Part shown: piece by piece, positions 13,800 through 20,264 of the stretch
Numbering within the stretch: the first letter of the stretch is position 1
Layout of the letters: each line of letters starts with the position of its first letter
From: Sphingomonadales bacterium
GTDB taxonomy: Bacteria > Pseudomonadota > Alphaproteobacteria > Sphingomonadales > Sphingomonadaceae
Direction: 5' to 3'
Length of the DNA stretch: 20,264 bases
Assembly: GCA_025360285.1 (NCBI GenBank)
Contig: JANYCM010000317.1
Span: 1-20,264 of the forward strand
The notes under the pieces: generated by a model
What the model was told of the DNA's origin: nothing
The model's input: the letters and a program-made list of their open reading frames with translations, nothing else
Databases searched by the model: none
Translations under genes and position numbers: made by a program

Positions 13800-14936
13800 A
13801 TGACCCGCTTTGCCTTCACCATCTCCGCCACCGACGGTGCCGCCCGCACCGGCAGCATCACCATGGGGCGTGGGCTTATCCGCACCCCGGCTTTCATGCC
13901 GGTCGGCACGGCGGCGACGGTGAAGGGCCTGCGCCCCGCCGAAGTTCGCGCCGCCGGCGCCGACATCATCCTGGGCAACACCTATCATCTGATGCTGCGG
14001 CCCGGTGCGGAGCGCATCGCGCGGCTGGGCGGCCTCCACGCCTTCATGGGCTGGGACCGGCCGATCCTGACCGACAGCGGCGGCTATCAGGTGATGAGCC
14101 TGTCGGCGCTGACCAAACGCAGCGAGGAAGGCGTCGCCTTTGCCAGCCATCTCGACGGCAGCCGCCACATGCTCAGCCCGGAACGCTCGATCGAGATCCA
14201 GCGGCTGCTCGGCTCCGATATCGTGATGGCGTTCGATGAACTGATCGCCCTGCCGGCGCCGCGCGACGCGATGCAGGCGGCGATGGAACGCTCGATGCGC
14301 TGGGCCGCGCGTTCGCGTGCCGCCTTTGACAGCGATAGTGCCCACAGCGGCCGCGCGGCCTTGTTCGGCATCCAGCAGGGCGGGCTTGACGAACGCCTGC
14401 GCGCCGAAAGCGCCGCCGCCCTCACCGCAATCGGTTTCGACGGCTATGCCATCGGCGGGCTGGCGGTCGGCGAAGGCCAGGAAGCGATGTTCGGCGTGCT
14501 GGATTATGCCACCGGGCAATTGCCGGCGGCCGCACCGCGCTATCTGATGGGCGTTGGCAAGCCCGATGATATCGTCGGCGCCGTGCAGCGCGGCGTCGAC
14601 ATGTTCGATTGCGTACTGCCGACACGATCCGGCCGCAACGGCCAGGCCTTCACCCACGATGGCCCGCTGAATATCCGCAACGCCGCCCATGCCGAGGATC
14701 TGCGCCCGATCGATGGCGATTGCCCCTGCCCGGTCTGCCATGGCCCCGCCGCCGTCAGCCGCGCCTATCTCCACCACCTCGTCAAAAGCCGTGAAATGCT
14801 CGGCGCGATGTTGATGACCGAGCATAATATCGGTTTCTACCAGGCGCTGATGGCCGGCCTGCGCGACGCAATCGCCGAACGGCGGCTTGCCGATTTCGCG
14901 GCACGGTTTCTGGCGCGCTACACCGCCCGACCCTAG
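13800..14936 (+). CDS. tgt: Queuine (preQ1) tRNA-guanine transglycosylase
   Basis: The 378-residue TIM-barrel enzyme exchanges guanine-34 of GUN-anticodon tRNAs for preQ1 in queuosine synthesis. Landmarks in order are GTAATVKGLRP (36-46), ILGNTYHLMLRPG (57-69), LTDSGGYQVMSLS (90-102) with the general-base Asp92, ALFGIQQGGLD (187-197), YAIGGLAVGE (216-225), and MFDCVLPTRSGRNGQAFTH (268-286) with nucleophile Asp270. Zinc is held by Cys308, Cys310, Cys313 and His342 (DCPCPVC and TEHN). These match Zymomonas mobilis TGT Cys318/320/323 and His349, with three extra residues between Cys313 and His342 here. The ATG at 13800 gives the normal start (MTRFAFTISA); an open extension to 13746 overlaps the LysR end and is not conserved-looking. 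queA is not in the window. Confidence 0.97.
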   Translation: MTRFAFTISATDGAARTGSITMGRGLIRTPAFMPVGTAATVKGLRPAEVRAAGADIILGNTYHLMLRPGAERIARLGGLHAFMGWDRPILTDSGGYQVMSLSALTKRSEEGVAFASHLDGSRHMLSPERSIEIQRLLGSDIVMAFDELIALPAPRDAMQAAMERSMRWAARSRAAFDSDSAHSGRAALFGIQQGGLDERLRAESAAALTAIGFDGYAIGGLAVGEGQEAMFGVLDYATGQLPAAAPRYLMGVGKPDDIVGAVQRGVDMFDCVLPTRSGRNGQAFTHDGPLNIRNAAHAEDLRPIDGDCPCPVCHGPAAVSRAYLHHLVKSREMLGAMLMTEHNIGFYQALMAGLRDAIAERRLADFAARFLARYTARP

Positions 14937-15004
14937 CAAAACCGCCCGCGCGACATGCCGCCGCCCGCGCCTATACCGGGCACTTCACGGCGAAAGGCAC
15001 CCCA

Positions 15005-16009
15005 ATGCGCGCGATACGGCTGAAGGCCCCCGGCGGGCTCGACAATCTGTTTGCGGGGACGGCCGAAAGCGGCGCGCTGGGACCGCATGACGTTCGTGTC
15101 CGGCTGCACGCCAGTTCGCTCAACTATCATGATTATATCGTCGTCCTTGGCGGCATCCCGACCCCCGATGGCCGCATCCCGATGTCCGACGGCGCCGGTG
15201 TCGTCCTGGAAACCGGCCCCGCCGTCAGCGACTTCGCGGTGGGCGATCACGTCGTCAGCACTTTCTTCCCGCTGTGGCTCGCCGGCCCGCCGACACTGGC
15301 GGCACTCGCCGCGGTGCCGGGGGACCGCAATGACGGCTATGCCCGCGAGGAAGTCGTCGCCGCCGCCACTGCCTTCACCCATGCGCCGGCCGGCTACAGC
15401 CATGCCGAAGCCGCCACCCTCACCTGCGCCGGCCTTACCGCCTGGCGGGCGTTGTTCGTCGAAGCGGCGCTGCAACCCGGCGACACCGTGCTGGTCCAGG
15501 GCACCGGCGGCGTGTCGATCTTCGCGCTGCAATTCGCCAAGGCCGCCGGCGCCACGGTGATCGCCACCTCGTCATCCGATGCCAAGCTGGAACGCCTGAA
15601 GGCGCTGGGGGCCGACCATCTGATCAACTACAAGCAGGACGAAGCCTGGGGCATGACGGCGCGCGCCCTGACCGGCGGCCGCGGCGTCGATCATGTCGTT
15701 GAAATCGGCGGCGCCGGCACACTGACGCAATCGATCGCGGCGACGCGGCTGTGCGGTAATATCGCACTGATCGGCGTGCTGGCGGGCTTTGCCGGCAACG
15801 TGCCGACCGCCGCCATCATGGCCGGCAATGTCCGCATCAATGGGCTTACAGTGGGCAGCCGCGAACAGCAGATCGCCATGATCCGCGCCATCGAGGCCAA
15901 CGGCATCAAGCCGGTGATCGATTCACGCTTTTCACTGGAAGCCATCGGCGACGCCTTCCGCCATCAGGCGTCGGCGACACATTTCGGGAAGATTTGCCTC
16001 GAATGGTGA
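15005..16009 (+). CDS. Zinc-free MDR-family NAD(P)-dependent oxidoreductase
   Basis: The 334-residue medium-chain dehydrogenase/reductase lacks the GHE catalytic-zinc and four-cysteine structural-zinc motifs. It belongs with the quinone-oxidoreductase-like branch. N-terminal marks are LHASSLNYHDYIVVLGG (34-50) and PMSDGAGVVLETG (59-71). The Rossmann region is DTVLVQGTGGVSIFALQFAKAAGATVIATSSSD (160-192), followed by LGADHLINYKQDEAW and DHVVEIGGAGTL. Length is normal. GAAAGG lies 7 nt before the ATG. It follows tgt by 68 nt on the same strand, but there is no functional link to queuosine. It probably reduces a quinone, enone or aldehyde; the substrate cannot be read from the sequence. It converges on the unknown exported-protein gene with a 30-nt gap. 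Confidence 0.9.
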   Translation: MRAIRLKAPGGLDNLFAGTAESGALGPHDVRVRLHASSLNYHDYIVVLGGIPTPDGRIPMSDGAGVVLETGPAVSDFAVGDHVVSTFFPLWLAGPPTLAALAAVPGDRNDGYAREEVVAAATAFTHAPAGYSHAEAATLTCAGLTAWRALFVEAALQPGDTVLVQGTGGVSIFALQFAKAAGATVIATSSSDAKLERLKALGADHLINYKQDEAWGMTARALTGGRGVDHVVEIGGAGTLTQSIAATRLCGNIALIGVLAGFAGNVPTAAIMAGNVRINGLTVGSREQQIAMIRAIEANGIKPVIDSRFSLEAIGDAFRHQASATHFGKICLEW

Positions 16010-16039
16010 GTTCGGCAACAAAGGGTGCTGGCATCCGCC

Positions 16040-16909
16040 CTAACAAATCGTCGCTTGCTGCCGGGCAAGACAGGCTTGGTAGTCGCGTATGAAATTCTGG
16101 CCCAAGGACGAGTTGGTAAATGCCGCAATAACTCCCAGGCCCAGAGCGATACCGGCCCATGCCATCGCCGGGTTGTTGCCCGACGAGGGCCCTTGCAACG
16201 GGCGGCTACGCACGGTGCTTTCCCAAATGCCTTGTGCATCAGCGCGCGGCATGAAGCGGACGAAAGTGCGCCGCATCACCGGACTCCGCTCGTTCAATTG
16301 AAAATACAGCACCGGCAAATATGTCGGCGTCAGATAAGATAGCATGGCCTGCAAGGCGCGCGGCGAGTTGAAGCCATAGCCGGCAATGCCGATGATTACG
16401 GAATTTTCGTTCAAAGGCGCCGCCGATGCGCCCCTGTTGAGCATGACCAAACCGTACATTCCATAGGCACCTTGGCCAAGGTAAACGGTCTTCGTAGGCA
16501 CAAAGGGTGGAACAACGGGGACGTTGGCCAAGGCAGTCGGTGGCGTTGCGTCAAAGGCCCAAATCGTTTCGTCGTCCCCCACTGGGTAAGCCCGGTTCGG
16601 GATTGCCCTCATGAACGCGCCAGGTTCATTGTGATCGAACCGACCCTGCACGAAAAACAGGAACTGGCCCGGTTGTGCCGCCTGGGCACCCTGGGTTGCA
16701 TCGACAATGATCTTTTCGCACGGCTGCACCAGGGCGTTGTAATAATATCCACGCGCATCATAGGCTTTATTATAGGGCGAGGCTGGGCCGCAACGTCCCG
16801 TCGCTATTTGCGCGCTGACTGGCGAAACAAGAAGTAAACTTTGCGCCAGAAAAAAGGCTGGTCCGACTATTGCGGTCATCAAAACGGCATGCGGAACGAT
16901 ATGACGCAC
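16040..16909 (-). CDS. Exported protein of unknown function, atypical base composition
   Basis: I do not recognise this 289-residue protein. It has a long signal peptide (MRHIVPHAVLMTAIVGPAFFLAQSLLLVSPVSA, cleavage before QIATG). The middle is rich in Tyr, Phe and Pro (YDARGYYYNALVQPCEKIIVDATQG, FLFFVQGRFDHNEPGAFMRAIP, TVYLGQGAYGMYGLVML). A hydrophobic segment near the C-terminus (NPAMAWAGIALGLGVIAAFT) is followed by a tail with two cysteines (YQACLARQQATIC). It may thus be anchored in the inner membrane with most of the protein in the periplasm. I chose the GTG at 16909, which has GGAG 8 nt upstream; TTG codons at 16915 and 16933 are in frame but poorly placed. Base composition is lower than around it: 31 of 60 are G or C at 16441-16500, against 44 of 60 at 15421-15480. 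This may mean later acquisition. It follows the PEP-CTERM gene on the same strand. Confidence 0.8.
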   Translation of the reverse strand: MRHIVPHAVLMTAIVGPAFFLAQSLLLVSPVSAQIATGRCGPASPYNKAYDARGYYYNALVQPCEKIIVDATQGAQAAQPGQFLFFVQGRFDHNEPGAFMRAIPNRAYPVGDDETIWAFDATPPTALANVPVVPPFVPTKTVYLGQGAYGMYGLVMLNRGASAAPLNENSVIIGIAGYGFNSPRALQAMLSYLTPTYLPVLYFQLNERSPVMRRTFVRFMPRADAQGIWESTVRSRPLQGPSSGNNPAMAWAGIALGLGVIAAFTNSSLGQNFIRDYQACLARQQATIC

Positions 16910-16957
16910 CGACAAAACTCCTTCGCGTAACAAACCTTTATTACCAACCCGGGAGCA

Positions 16958-17554
16958 CTATCGCAACAATCTTTCCGGCGTGTACGCCCCGCGCAAGCCA
17001 CCTCGCCGCCGCAGCACCGCCCCGGTCAGCCCGAAGCCGGCGATCAGCAGGGCCCATGTCGCGGGCTCTGGCACATTGGCGATGAGCGCGCAGGGATCGC
17101 CGATGCCGCAGATGGTTATCAGGCCCGGGCCGGCGTCATAGATGGTTCGCGGCCCTATGACCAAAATCCCCTCCTCATCGGTGCCCAGAACACCATCGCC
17201 GAGCACATTATGATTGAGATCATAGACCAGGCCGAAAAGGTCGCTGAGGCCAAGGCTGAACGGTTTGACATTGGCATTGCCCGAAAAGCTCATCGAAAAT
17301 TGGCTTATTTCGCCGTCGAATGAGTTCAGCTGCCCGTCAAAATTATCGTCAGAGCCAGTAAAGCTGCCGGTGACCAGCCCGCCGGCCGTCCAGCCGCCCT
17401 GGGTGAAACCATAATTGCCCAGGCCCAGATCAGTGACCGCAATCAGTGCATCGCTGATATCAACGCTTGCCACCGCGGGCGCCGACAACATCAGCGCCAG
17501 TGCCAGAACCGGAAATCGCCCGAAGGCCGGCATATGAACCCCCATTTCTGACAT
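16958..17554 (-). CDS. PEPxxWA-CTERM sorting domain-containing secreted protein
   Basis: The 198-residue protein has a signal peptide (FPVLALALMLSAPAVAS). A Gly/Ser/Asp-rich beta-type body follows (about 31-158), containing YGFTQGGWTAGGLVTGSFTGSDDNFDGQLNSFDGEISQFSMSFSG. The C-terminal sorting signal is VPEPATWALLIAGFGLTGAVLRRRGG (161-186): PEP motif, hydrophobic helix and arginine cluster. Such tails are processed by exosortase in exopolysaccharide-producing Gram-negatives; no exosortase gene is here. The body resembles the PEP-CTERM proteins with a DUF-type dispersal of G, D and N and no enzyme motif. Unusually, twelve more residues (LRGAYTPERLLR) follow the arginine cluster. The ATG at 17554 opens the frame; the ATG at 17533 has a better ribosome site (GGGGG, 5-6 nt upstream) and would still give a full signal peptide. 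Confidence 0.88.
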   Translation of the reverse strand: MSEMGVHMPAFGRFPVLALALMLSAPAVASVDISDALIAVTDLGLGNYGFTQGGWTAGGLVTGSFTGSDDNFDGQLNSFDGEISQFSMSFSGNANVKPFSLGLSDLFGLVYDLNHNVLGDGVLGTDEEGILVIGPRTIYDAGPGLITICGIGDPCALIANVPEPATWALLIAGFGLTGAVLRRRGGLRGAYTPERLLR

Positions 17555-17647
17555 TATGAAGGGAGCGTAATCCTTTGTGCCGCGCTGGCAAGCGGCAAAG
17601 CACGCCGGGGCGCGGCGCGGCGACAGCGGAACCCACAGGTCCCGATC

Positions 17648-17893
17648 CTAAAGCGCATCAGCCAAAGGCGGTGCCTCCCGCTTGGCCGCCTCGAGAAACG
17701 GCAACATATCCGCCGGGCTCGCGGCACCCGCACGACGCGTCAGGAAATCAGCGGCGGTCTCCACGACACCAATCTTCTGGGCGATCGCAACGGCAATCCA
17801 CTGATTCAGCGAAACACCATCTTCTTTCGCAAGCCGGGCAGCGGCAGCCTTTACCGAGGCCGGCAGCTTGAGCGGATACGATGCCCTGTTCAT
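17648..17893 (-). CDS. Ribbon-helix-helix (HicB-antitoxin-like) DNA-binding protein, no adjacent toxin
   Basis: The 81-residue protein starts MNRASYPLKLPASVKAAAARLAKEDGVSLNQWIAVAIAQKIG. The short strand YPLKLP followed by helix, turn (EDGVSLN) and helix is the ribbon-helix-helix fold found in Arc/MetJ and HicB-type antitoxins. The remainder (VETAADFLTRRAGAASPADMLPFLEAAKREAPPLADAL) resembles the toxin-binding tail of such antitoxins. GAAGGAG lies 8 nt before the ATG, a strong ribosome site. No PIN, HicA, RelE or Fic-like frame is within about 90 nt downstream or 155 nt upstream. It could be a solitary regulator or a remnant of a toxin-antitoxin pair. Confidence 0.8.
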   Translation of the reverse strand: MNRASYPLKLPASVKAAAARLAKEDGVSLNQWIAVAIAQKIGVVETAADFLTRRAGAASPADMLPFLEAAKREAPPLADAL

Positions 17894-18048
17894 GTCCTCA
17901 GCTCCTTCAAAACGCGCCGGGCGGCAGCACCCGCAGGTTGCCGATCAGAGGCAAAATTGATCTATGGAAACAGGTCGTGATCCCCGATCCCAACAAATGC
18001 TGAGATGACAAGGTTCGTGCTGACGATACGCACCGCACGCCGGCGTCG
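17894..18048. other. Intergenic region between the FAD oxidoreductase and the RHH gene
   Basis: This 155-nt stretch separates two same-strand genes and must hold the promoter of the ribbon-helix-helix gene and any terminator of the operon at 18049-20264. I see the GAAGGAG ribosome site at its low-coordinate end, but no clear -35/-10 pair, long hairpin or small frame. Confidence 0.5.
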
Positions 18049-19185
18049 TCATACCCTCAGCGCGGCCCGCGTCGCCCGATAGGGCGTCGCAGCGACCGCC
18101 GGCGCTTCACCCAGCAGCAGCGCGGCGCACAAATCGCCGGCCGCCGGCGCGGTCTGGATGCCGAAGCCGCCTTGCCCGGCGCACCAGAACAGGCCGTCCA
18201 CCTCGCCGTCCCAGCCGAACACCGGCAGGCGATCGGGGGCGAAGGTGCGCAGGCCGGCCCAGCTCGCCTCAAGCCGCCGCACCCGCGTGCGGGTGGCGTG
18301 TTCGAAGCGATCGATGACCAGCGCCAAATCCATCTCGTCGGGGCGCACATCGTGCGCCACGTCGGGGGTTTCGTCGTGCGGGCTCAGCCACAGCCGCCCG
18401 GCATCGGGCTTCAGATAGAAGCGCTCACCGGCGTCCATGGTGATCGGCAGGTCGGCCGGCGGCGGCGGATCGATCGCCAGCACCGCCATGGTGCGGCGCA
18501 GCGGCATCAGCCCGCGCGGCCGCGCCCCGGCGAGCCCCGCCACGCCATCGGCCCAGGCGCCGGCGGCATTGACAACGGTCGCCGCGCTGATCGGCCCGGC
18601 GCGGGTAGTCAATTGCCAGGCATCACCGGCGCGCGCCATCGCCGTCACCTCGGCATCGGTGACCAGCGTCGGTTTCCATCCCGGCGGCCCGCGCAGAAAC
18701 CCCTGATGCAGCGCCGCCACATCGATATCGAAACAATCGGCCTGCAACAGCCCGGCCGTCAGCCATTCCGGCCGCAACAGCCCGGCGAGCGGCGATGCCG
18801 CCAGCCAGGCCGCATCGACGCTTGTGTAGGCCACGCCGCCACGGTCGAACTCCGCCGCCATGGCCGCCAGCGCGCCGCCGTGGATTTCAGCATCGTCAGG
18901 CGGCGCCAGCATCACCGCATCACGGGCGTGGAGCAGCGGCCGGTCGGCAAAGCCCGGCGGCGGCGCATCGAAGAATGCCCGTGACGCCTGGCTCAAAGGC
19001 ACGATCCCCGGCCCGCCATAGCTTTCGACCCAAAAAGCCGCCGACCGCCCGGTGGTGTGATAGCCGGGGGCCGGTTCCATCTCGACCAGCGCCACGTTCA
19101 GCCGCCCGCCCGAGCGCACGCCCAGCGACCAGGCCAAGCTGGCCCCGGCGATGCCGCCGCCGATGATGGCGATGTCGAATGTCAC
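18049..19185 (-). CDS. FAD-dependent oxidoreductase (DAO family)
   Basis: The 378-residue flavoprotein is of the D-amino-acid/glycine oxidase (DAO) superfamily. The dinucleotide-binding loop is DIAIIGGGIAGASLAWSL (4-21). YHTTGRSAAFWVESYGGP (42-59) is the second FAD contact region typical of this branch. TVVNAAGAWADGVA (about 203-216) and the C-terminal GLFWCAGQGGFGIQTAPAAGDLCAALLLG complete the FAD site. These enzymes oxidise amines or hydroxy acids in the cytoplasm or at the membrane; the substrate is not evident, though the GRSAA motif is common in proteins annotated as glycine/D-amino-acid oxidases. The start is GTG at 19185, overlapping the hydrolase stop as GTGA, so it is translationally coupled as the last gene of the run. 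Confidence 0.9.
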   Translation of the reverse strand: MTFDIAIIGGGIAGASLAWSLGVRSGGRLNVALVEMEPAPGYHTTGRSAAFWVESYGGPGIVPLSQASRAFFDAPPPGFADRPLLHARDAVMLAPPDDAEIHGGALAAMAAEFDRGGVAYTSVDAAWLAASPLAGLLRPEWLTAGLLQADCFDIDVAALHQGFLRGPPGWKPTLVTDAEVTAMARAGDAWQLTTRAGPISAATVVNAAGAWADGVAGLAGARPRGLMPLRRTMAVLAIDPPPPADLPITMDAGERFYLKPDAGRLWLSPHDETPDVAHDVRPDEMDLALVIDRFEHATRTRVRRLEASWAGLRTFAPDRLPVFGWDGEVDGLFWCAGQGGFGIQTAPAAGDLCAALLLGEAPAVAATPYRATRAALRV

Positions 19186-20168
19186 AAAGCCTCCTGCAAG
19201 AAGGCTAGCGCCTGCGTCAGCACGGCAGCGCGCACCGGCGTCGCCTCGCGCAGCAGTTCATGGCCGGCCCCCGGAAATTCAACCAGCCGGGCAAAGCGCA
19301 TCGCCGCCACCGCATCCCGGGTGATGCGGTTATCCACCAAACCATCGGCGGCCGGGATCGTCACCAGCATCGGCGTCGTGATGCGCAGCAGCCCCGGCAC
19401 GGCGCCGGCGCCTTCGCCCGTGCCGCGCAGGCCCGGCGGCGGCCGCAGCAGCGCATCCAATGACGCAAAGGCGGCGTGCAGCCAGCCCCAGGTGATGCTG
19501 CCCAGCGCCAGCGCCGGATTTTGCTGCACCCACCAGCCTTCATCCAGATAGCGATCGGGATCGGTCGTCAGCAAAAACTGCCGCTTCGACCCGGCGGTGC
19601 CCGGCACATAGGGACCGCCGCCGAAAACATAATCGCCGCCGCGGCCGGTCGCCACCATCGCCCGTGCCACCAACCGCGCCAGCGGCGCCCCCAGCGGCCG
19701 CGCCGCAACCCCGATCATCGGCGCCAGCAGCACGGCGCGCCGAATTTCGGCGTTCTCACCCGCCAGATGGCGCTGCAGCAGATGCCCGCCCATCGAATGG
19801 CCGATGGCGAACCACGGCGCCGGCAGTGCGCCCTGAAACCAGCCGATCAGATCATCCAGATCAGCCAGCCAATTATCAAAGCCGGGGCTATGCCCCTTCA
19901 TCGCCGTGTCGCCCTGCCGCCCCGACAAGCCCTGGCCGCGCCAGTCGAACGTCGCCACACCCCAGCCGGCATCGACCAGATCATGAAAGGTTTCGGCATA
20001 TTTTTCGATGAAATCGCCGCGCCCGGTGAGGAACAGGATCGACCCCGGCCCATCGGTACGCCCCGGCCACATCATGGTGCGCACCGGCCAGCCATCGGCC
20101 ATCGCCCGCATCACCAGCTGCCCACCGGCGGGCAGGGTGCGGCGGCGGCCGATGCCGGTGGCGGTCAC
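19182..20168 (-). CDS. Alpha/beta hydrolase, lysophospholipase/monoacylglycerol-lipase-like
   Basis: The 328-residue Hydrolase_4-type enzyme has a complete catalytic triad: Ser125 in AIGHSMGGHLL, Asp275 in IPAADGLVDN and His303 in GAGHELLRE. The N-terminal part gives ILFLTGRGDFIEKYAETFHDLVDAGWGVATFDWRGQGLSGRQG (about 44-86), the PldB/monoacylglycerol lipase pattern with the oxyanion-hole region LTGRGDFIEKY. It should cleave lysophospholipids or monoacylglycerols; I see no signal peptide, so cytoplasmic or membrane-associated action is likely. The start is GTG at 20168, overlapping the preceding membrane-protein stop as GTGA. It is coupled in turn to the FAD oxidoreductase. Confidence 0.92.
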   Translation of the reverse strand: MTATGIGRRRTLPAGGQLVMRAMADGWPVRTMMWPGRTDGPGSILFLTGRGDFIEKYAETFHDLVDAGWGVATFDWRGQGLSGRQGDTAMKGHSPGFDNWLADLDDLIGWFQGALPAPWFAIGHSMGGHLLQRHLAGENAEIRRAVLLAPMIGVAARPLGAPLARLVARAMVATGRGGDYVFGGGPYVPGTAGSKRQFLLTTDPDRYLDEGWWVQQNPALALGSITWGWLHAAFASLDALLRPPPGLRGTGEGAGAVPGLLRITTPMLVTIPAADGLVDNRITRDAVAAMRFARLVEFPGAGHELLREATPVRAAVLTQALAFLQEAL

Positions 20169-20264
20169 GCCGTTGCCGCAATCGCCTCGTCGGCGGGCAG
20201 CGGATCATGCCGGCCGCGCAGCCGCCGGGCGGGCAGCGCCAGCGTGATCAGAAAGGCCAGCCCG
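20165..20264 (-). CDS. Integral membrane protein, C-terminal fragment (possibly MFS transporter)
   Basis: The gene begins outside the window. The last 32 residues read GLAFLITLALPARRLRGRHD followed by a short polar tail ending AATA. A hydrophobic helix with a basic cytoplasmic tail resembles the end of the final transmembrane helix of a major facilitator transporter, but the fragment is too short to prove it. Its TGA overlaps the GTG start of the hydrolase gene by 4 nt, so it is the upstream member of the same operon. Confidence 0.6.
   Translation of the reverse strand, partial: GLAFLITLALPARRLRGRHDPLPADEAIAATA

Noticed and set aside
13362..14939. A 525-codon minus-strand frame opposite the LysR end and tgt
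   Set aside because: Tgt on the plus strand has all catalytic and zinc residues; the opposite frame has none.
16010..16039. Possible bidirectional terminator between the MDR oxidoreductase and the unknown exported-protein gene
   Set aside because: AGGGTGC and GCATCC-GCCCT pair only with a bulge, and no T-run follows on either strand.

Overview
The window is high-GC, densely packed bacterial chromosome with no rRNA, tRNA, IS element, integrase or CRISPR array that I can see. It most likely comes from an alphaproteobacterium of the order Sphingomonadales. The reasons are the PEPxxWA-type CTERM sorting signal, UbiK, YbjN and TspO lying side by side, strong GC3 bias with runs of GGC/GCC/CTG codons, and a GC-rich palindromic intergenic element of a kind I associate with sphingomonads. 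The assignment is by family resemblance; genus is not determined.

Layout. 1-1112 (+): the 3' end of a thiolase, a shortened methyltransferase-like protein and a PaaI-type hotdog thioesterase, probably one operon. 1122-4211 (-): a very large six-SLBB polysaccharide-export protein, preceded by a small putative membrane protein. 4372-5886: ilvE (-) diverging from a MarR-family regulator (+) across 93 nt that hold a MarR-operator-like palindrome. 5890-8092 (-): tspO, ubiK, ybjN-like and proC, tightly spaced. 8235-10549 (+): a secreted FN3/YHYH-domain lipoprotein followed without a gap by a HupE/UreJ-type membrane protein with an EF-hand-like loop, a plausible metal-handling pair. 10542-11285 (-): tlyA, converging on and overlapping that pair. 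11390-12786 (-): a zinc medium-chain dehydrogenase coupled by ATGA overlap to an exported YdhR-like small protein. They diverge from a LysR-type regulator whose reading frame is broken. 13800-16009 (+): tgt (queuosine tRNA modification) and a zinc-free MDR oxidoreductase. 16040-17554 (-): a more AT-rich pair, an unrecognised exported protein and a PEP-CTERM protein. 17648-17893 (-): a ribbon-helix-helix protein without a partner toxin. 18049-20264 (-): a membrane protein C-terminus, an alpha/beta hydrolase and a DAO-type FAD oxidoreductase joined by successive 4-nt GTGA overlaps.

Most genes are housekeeping or ordinary accessory metabolism. The best candidates for something less described are the YHYH lipoprotein plus HupE/UreJ pair, the unusually large lone SLBB protein with its small upstream partner, and the AT-rich exported-protein/PEP-CTERM pair. 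The frameshifted LysR gene is the clearest lesion, though a single-base sequencing error would explain it equally well.
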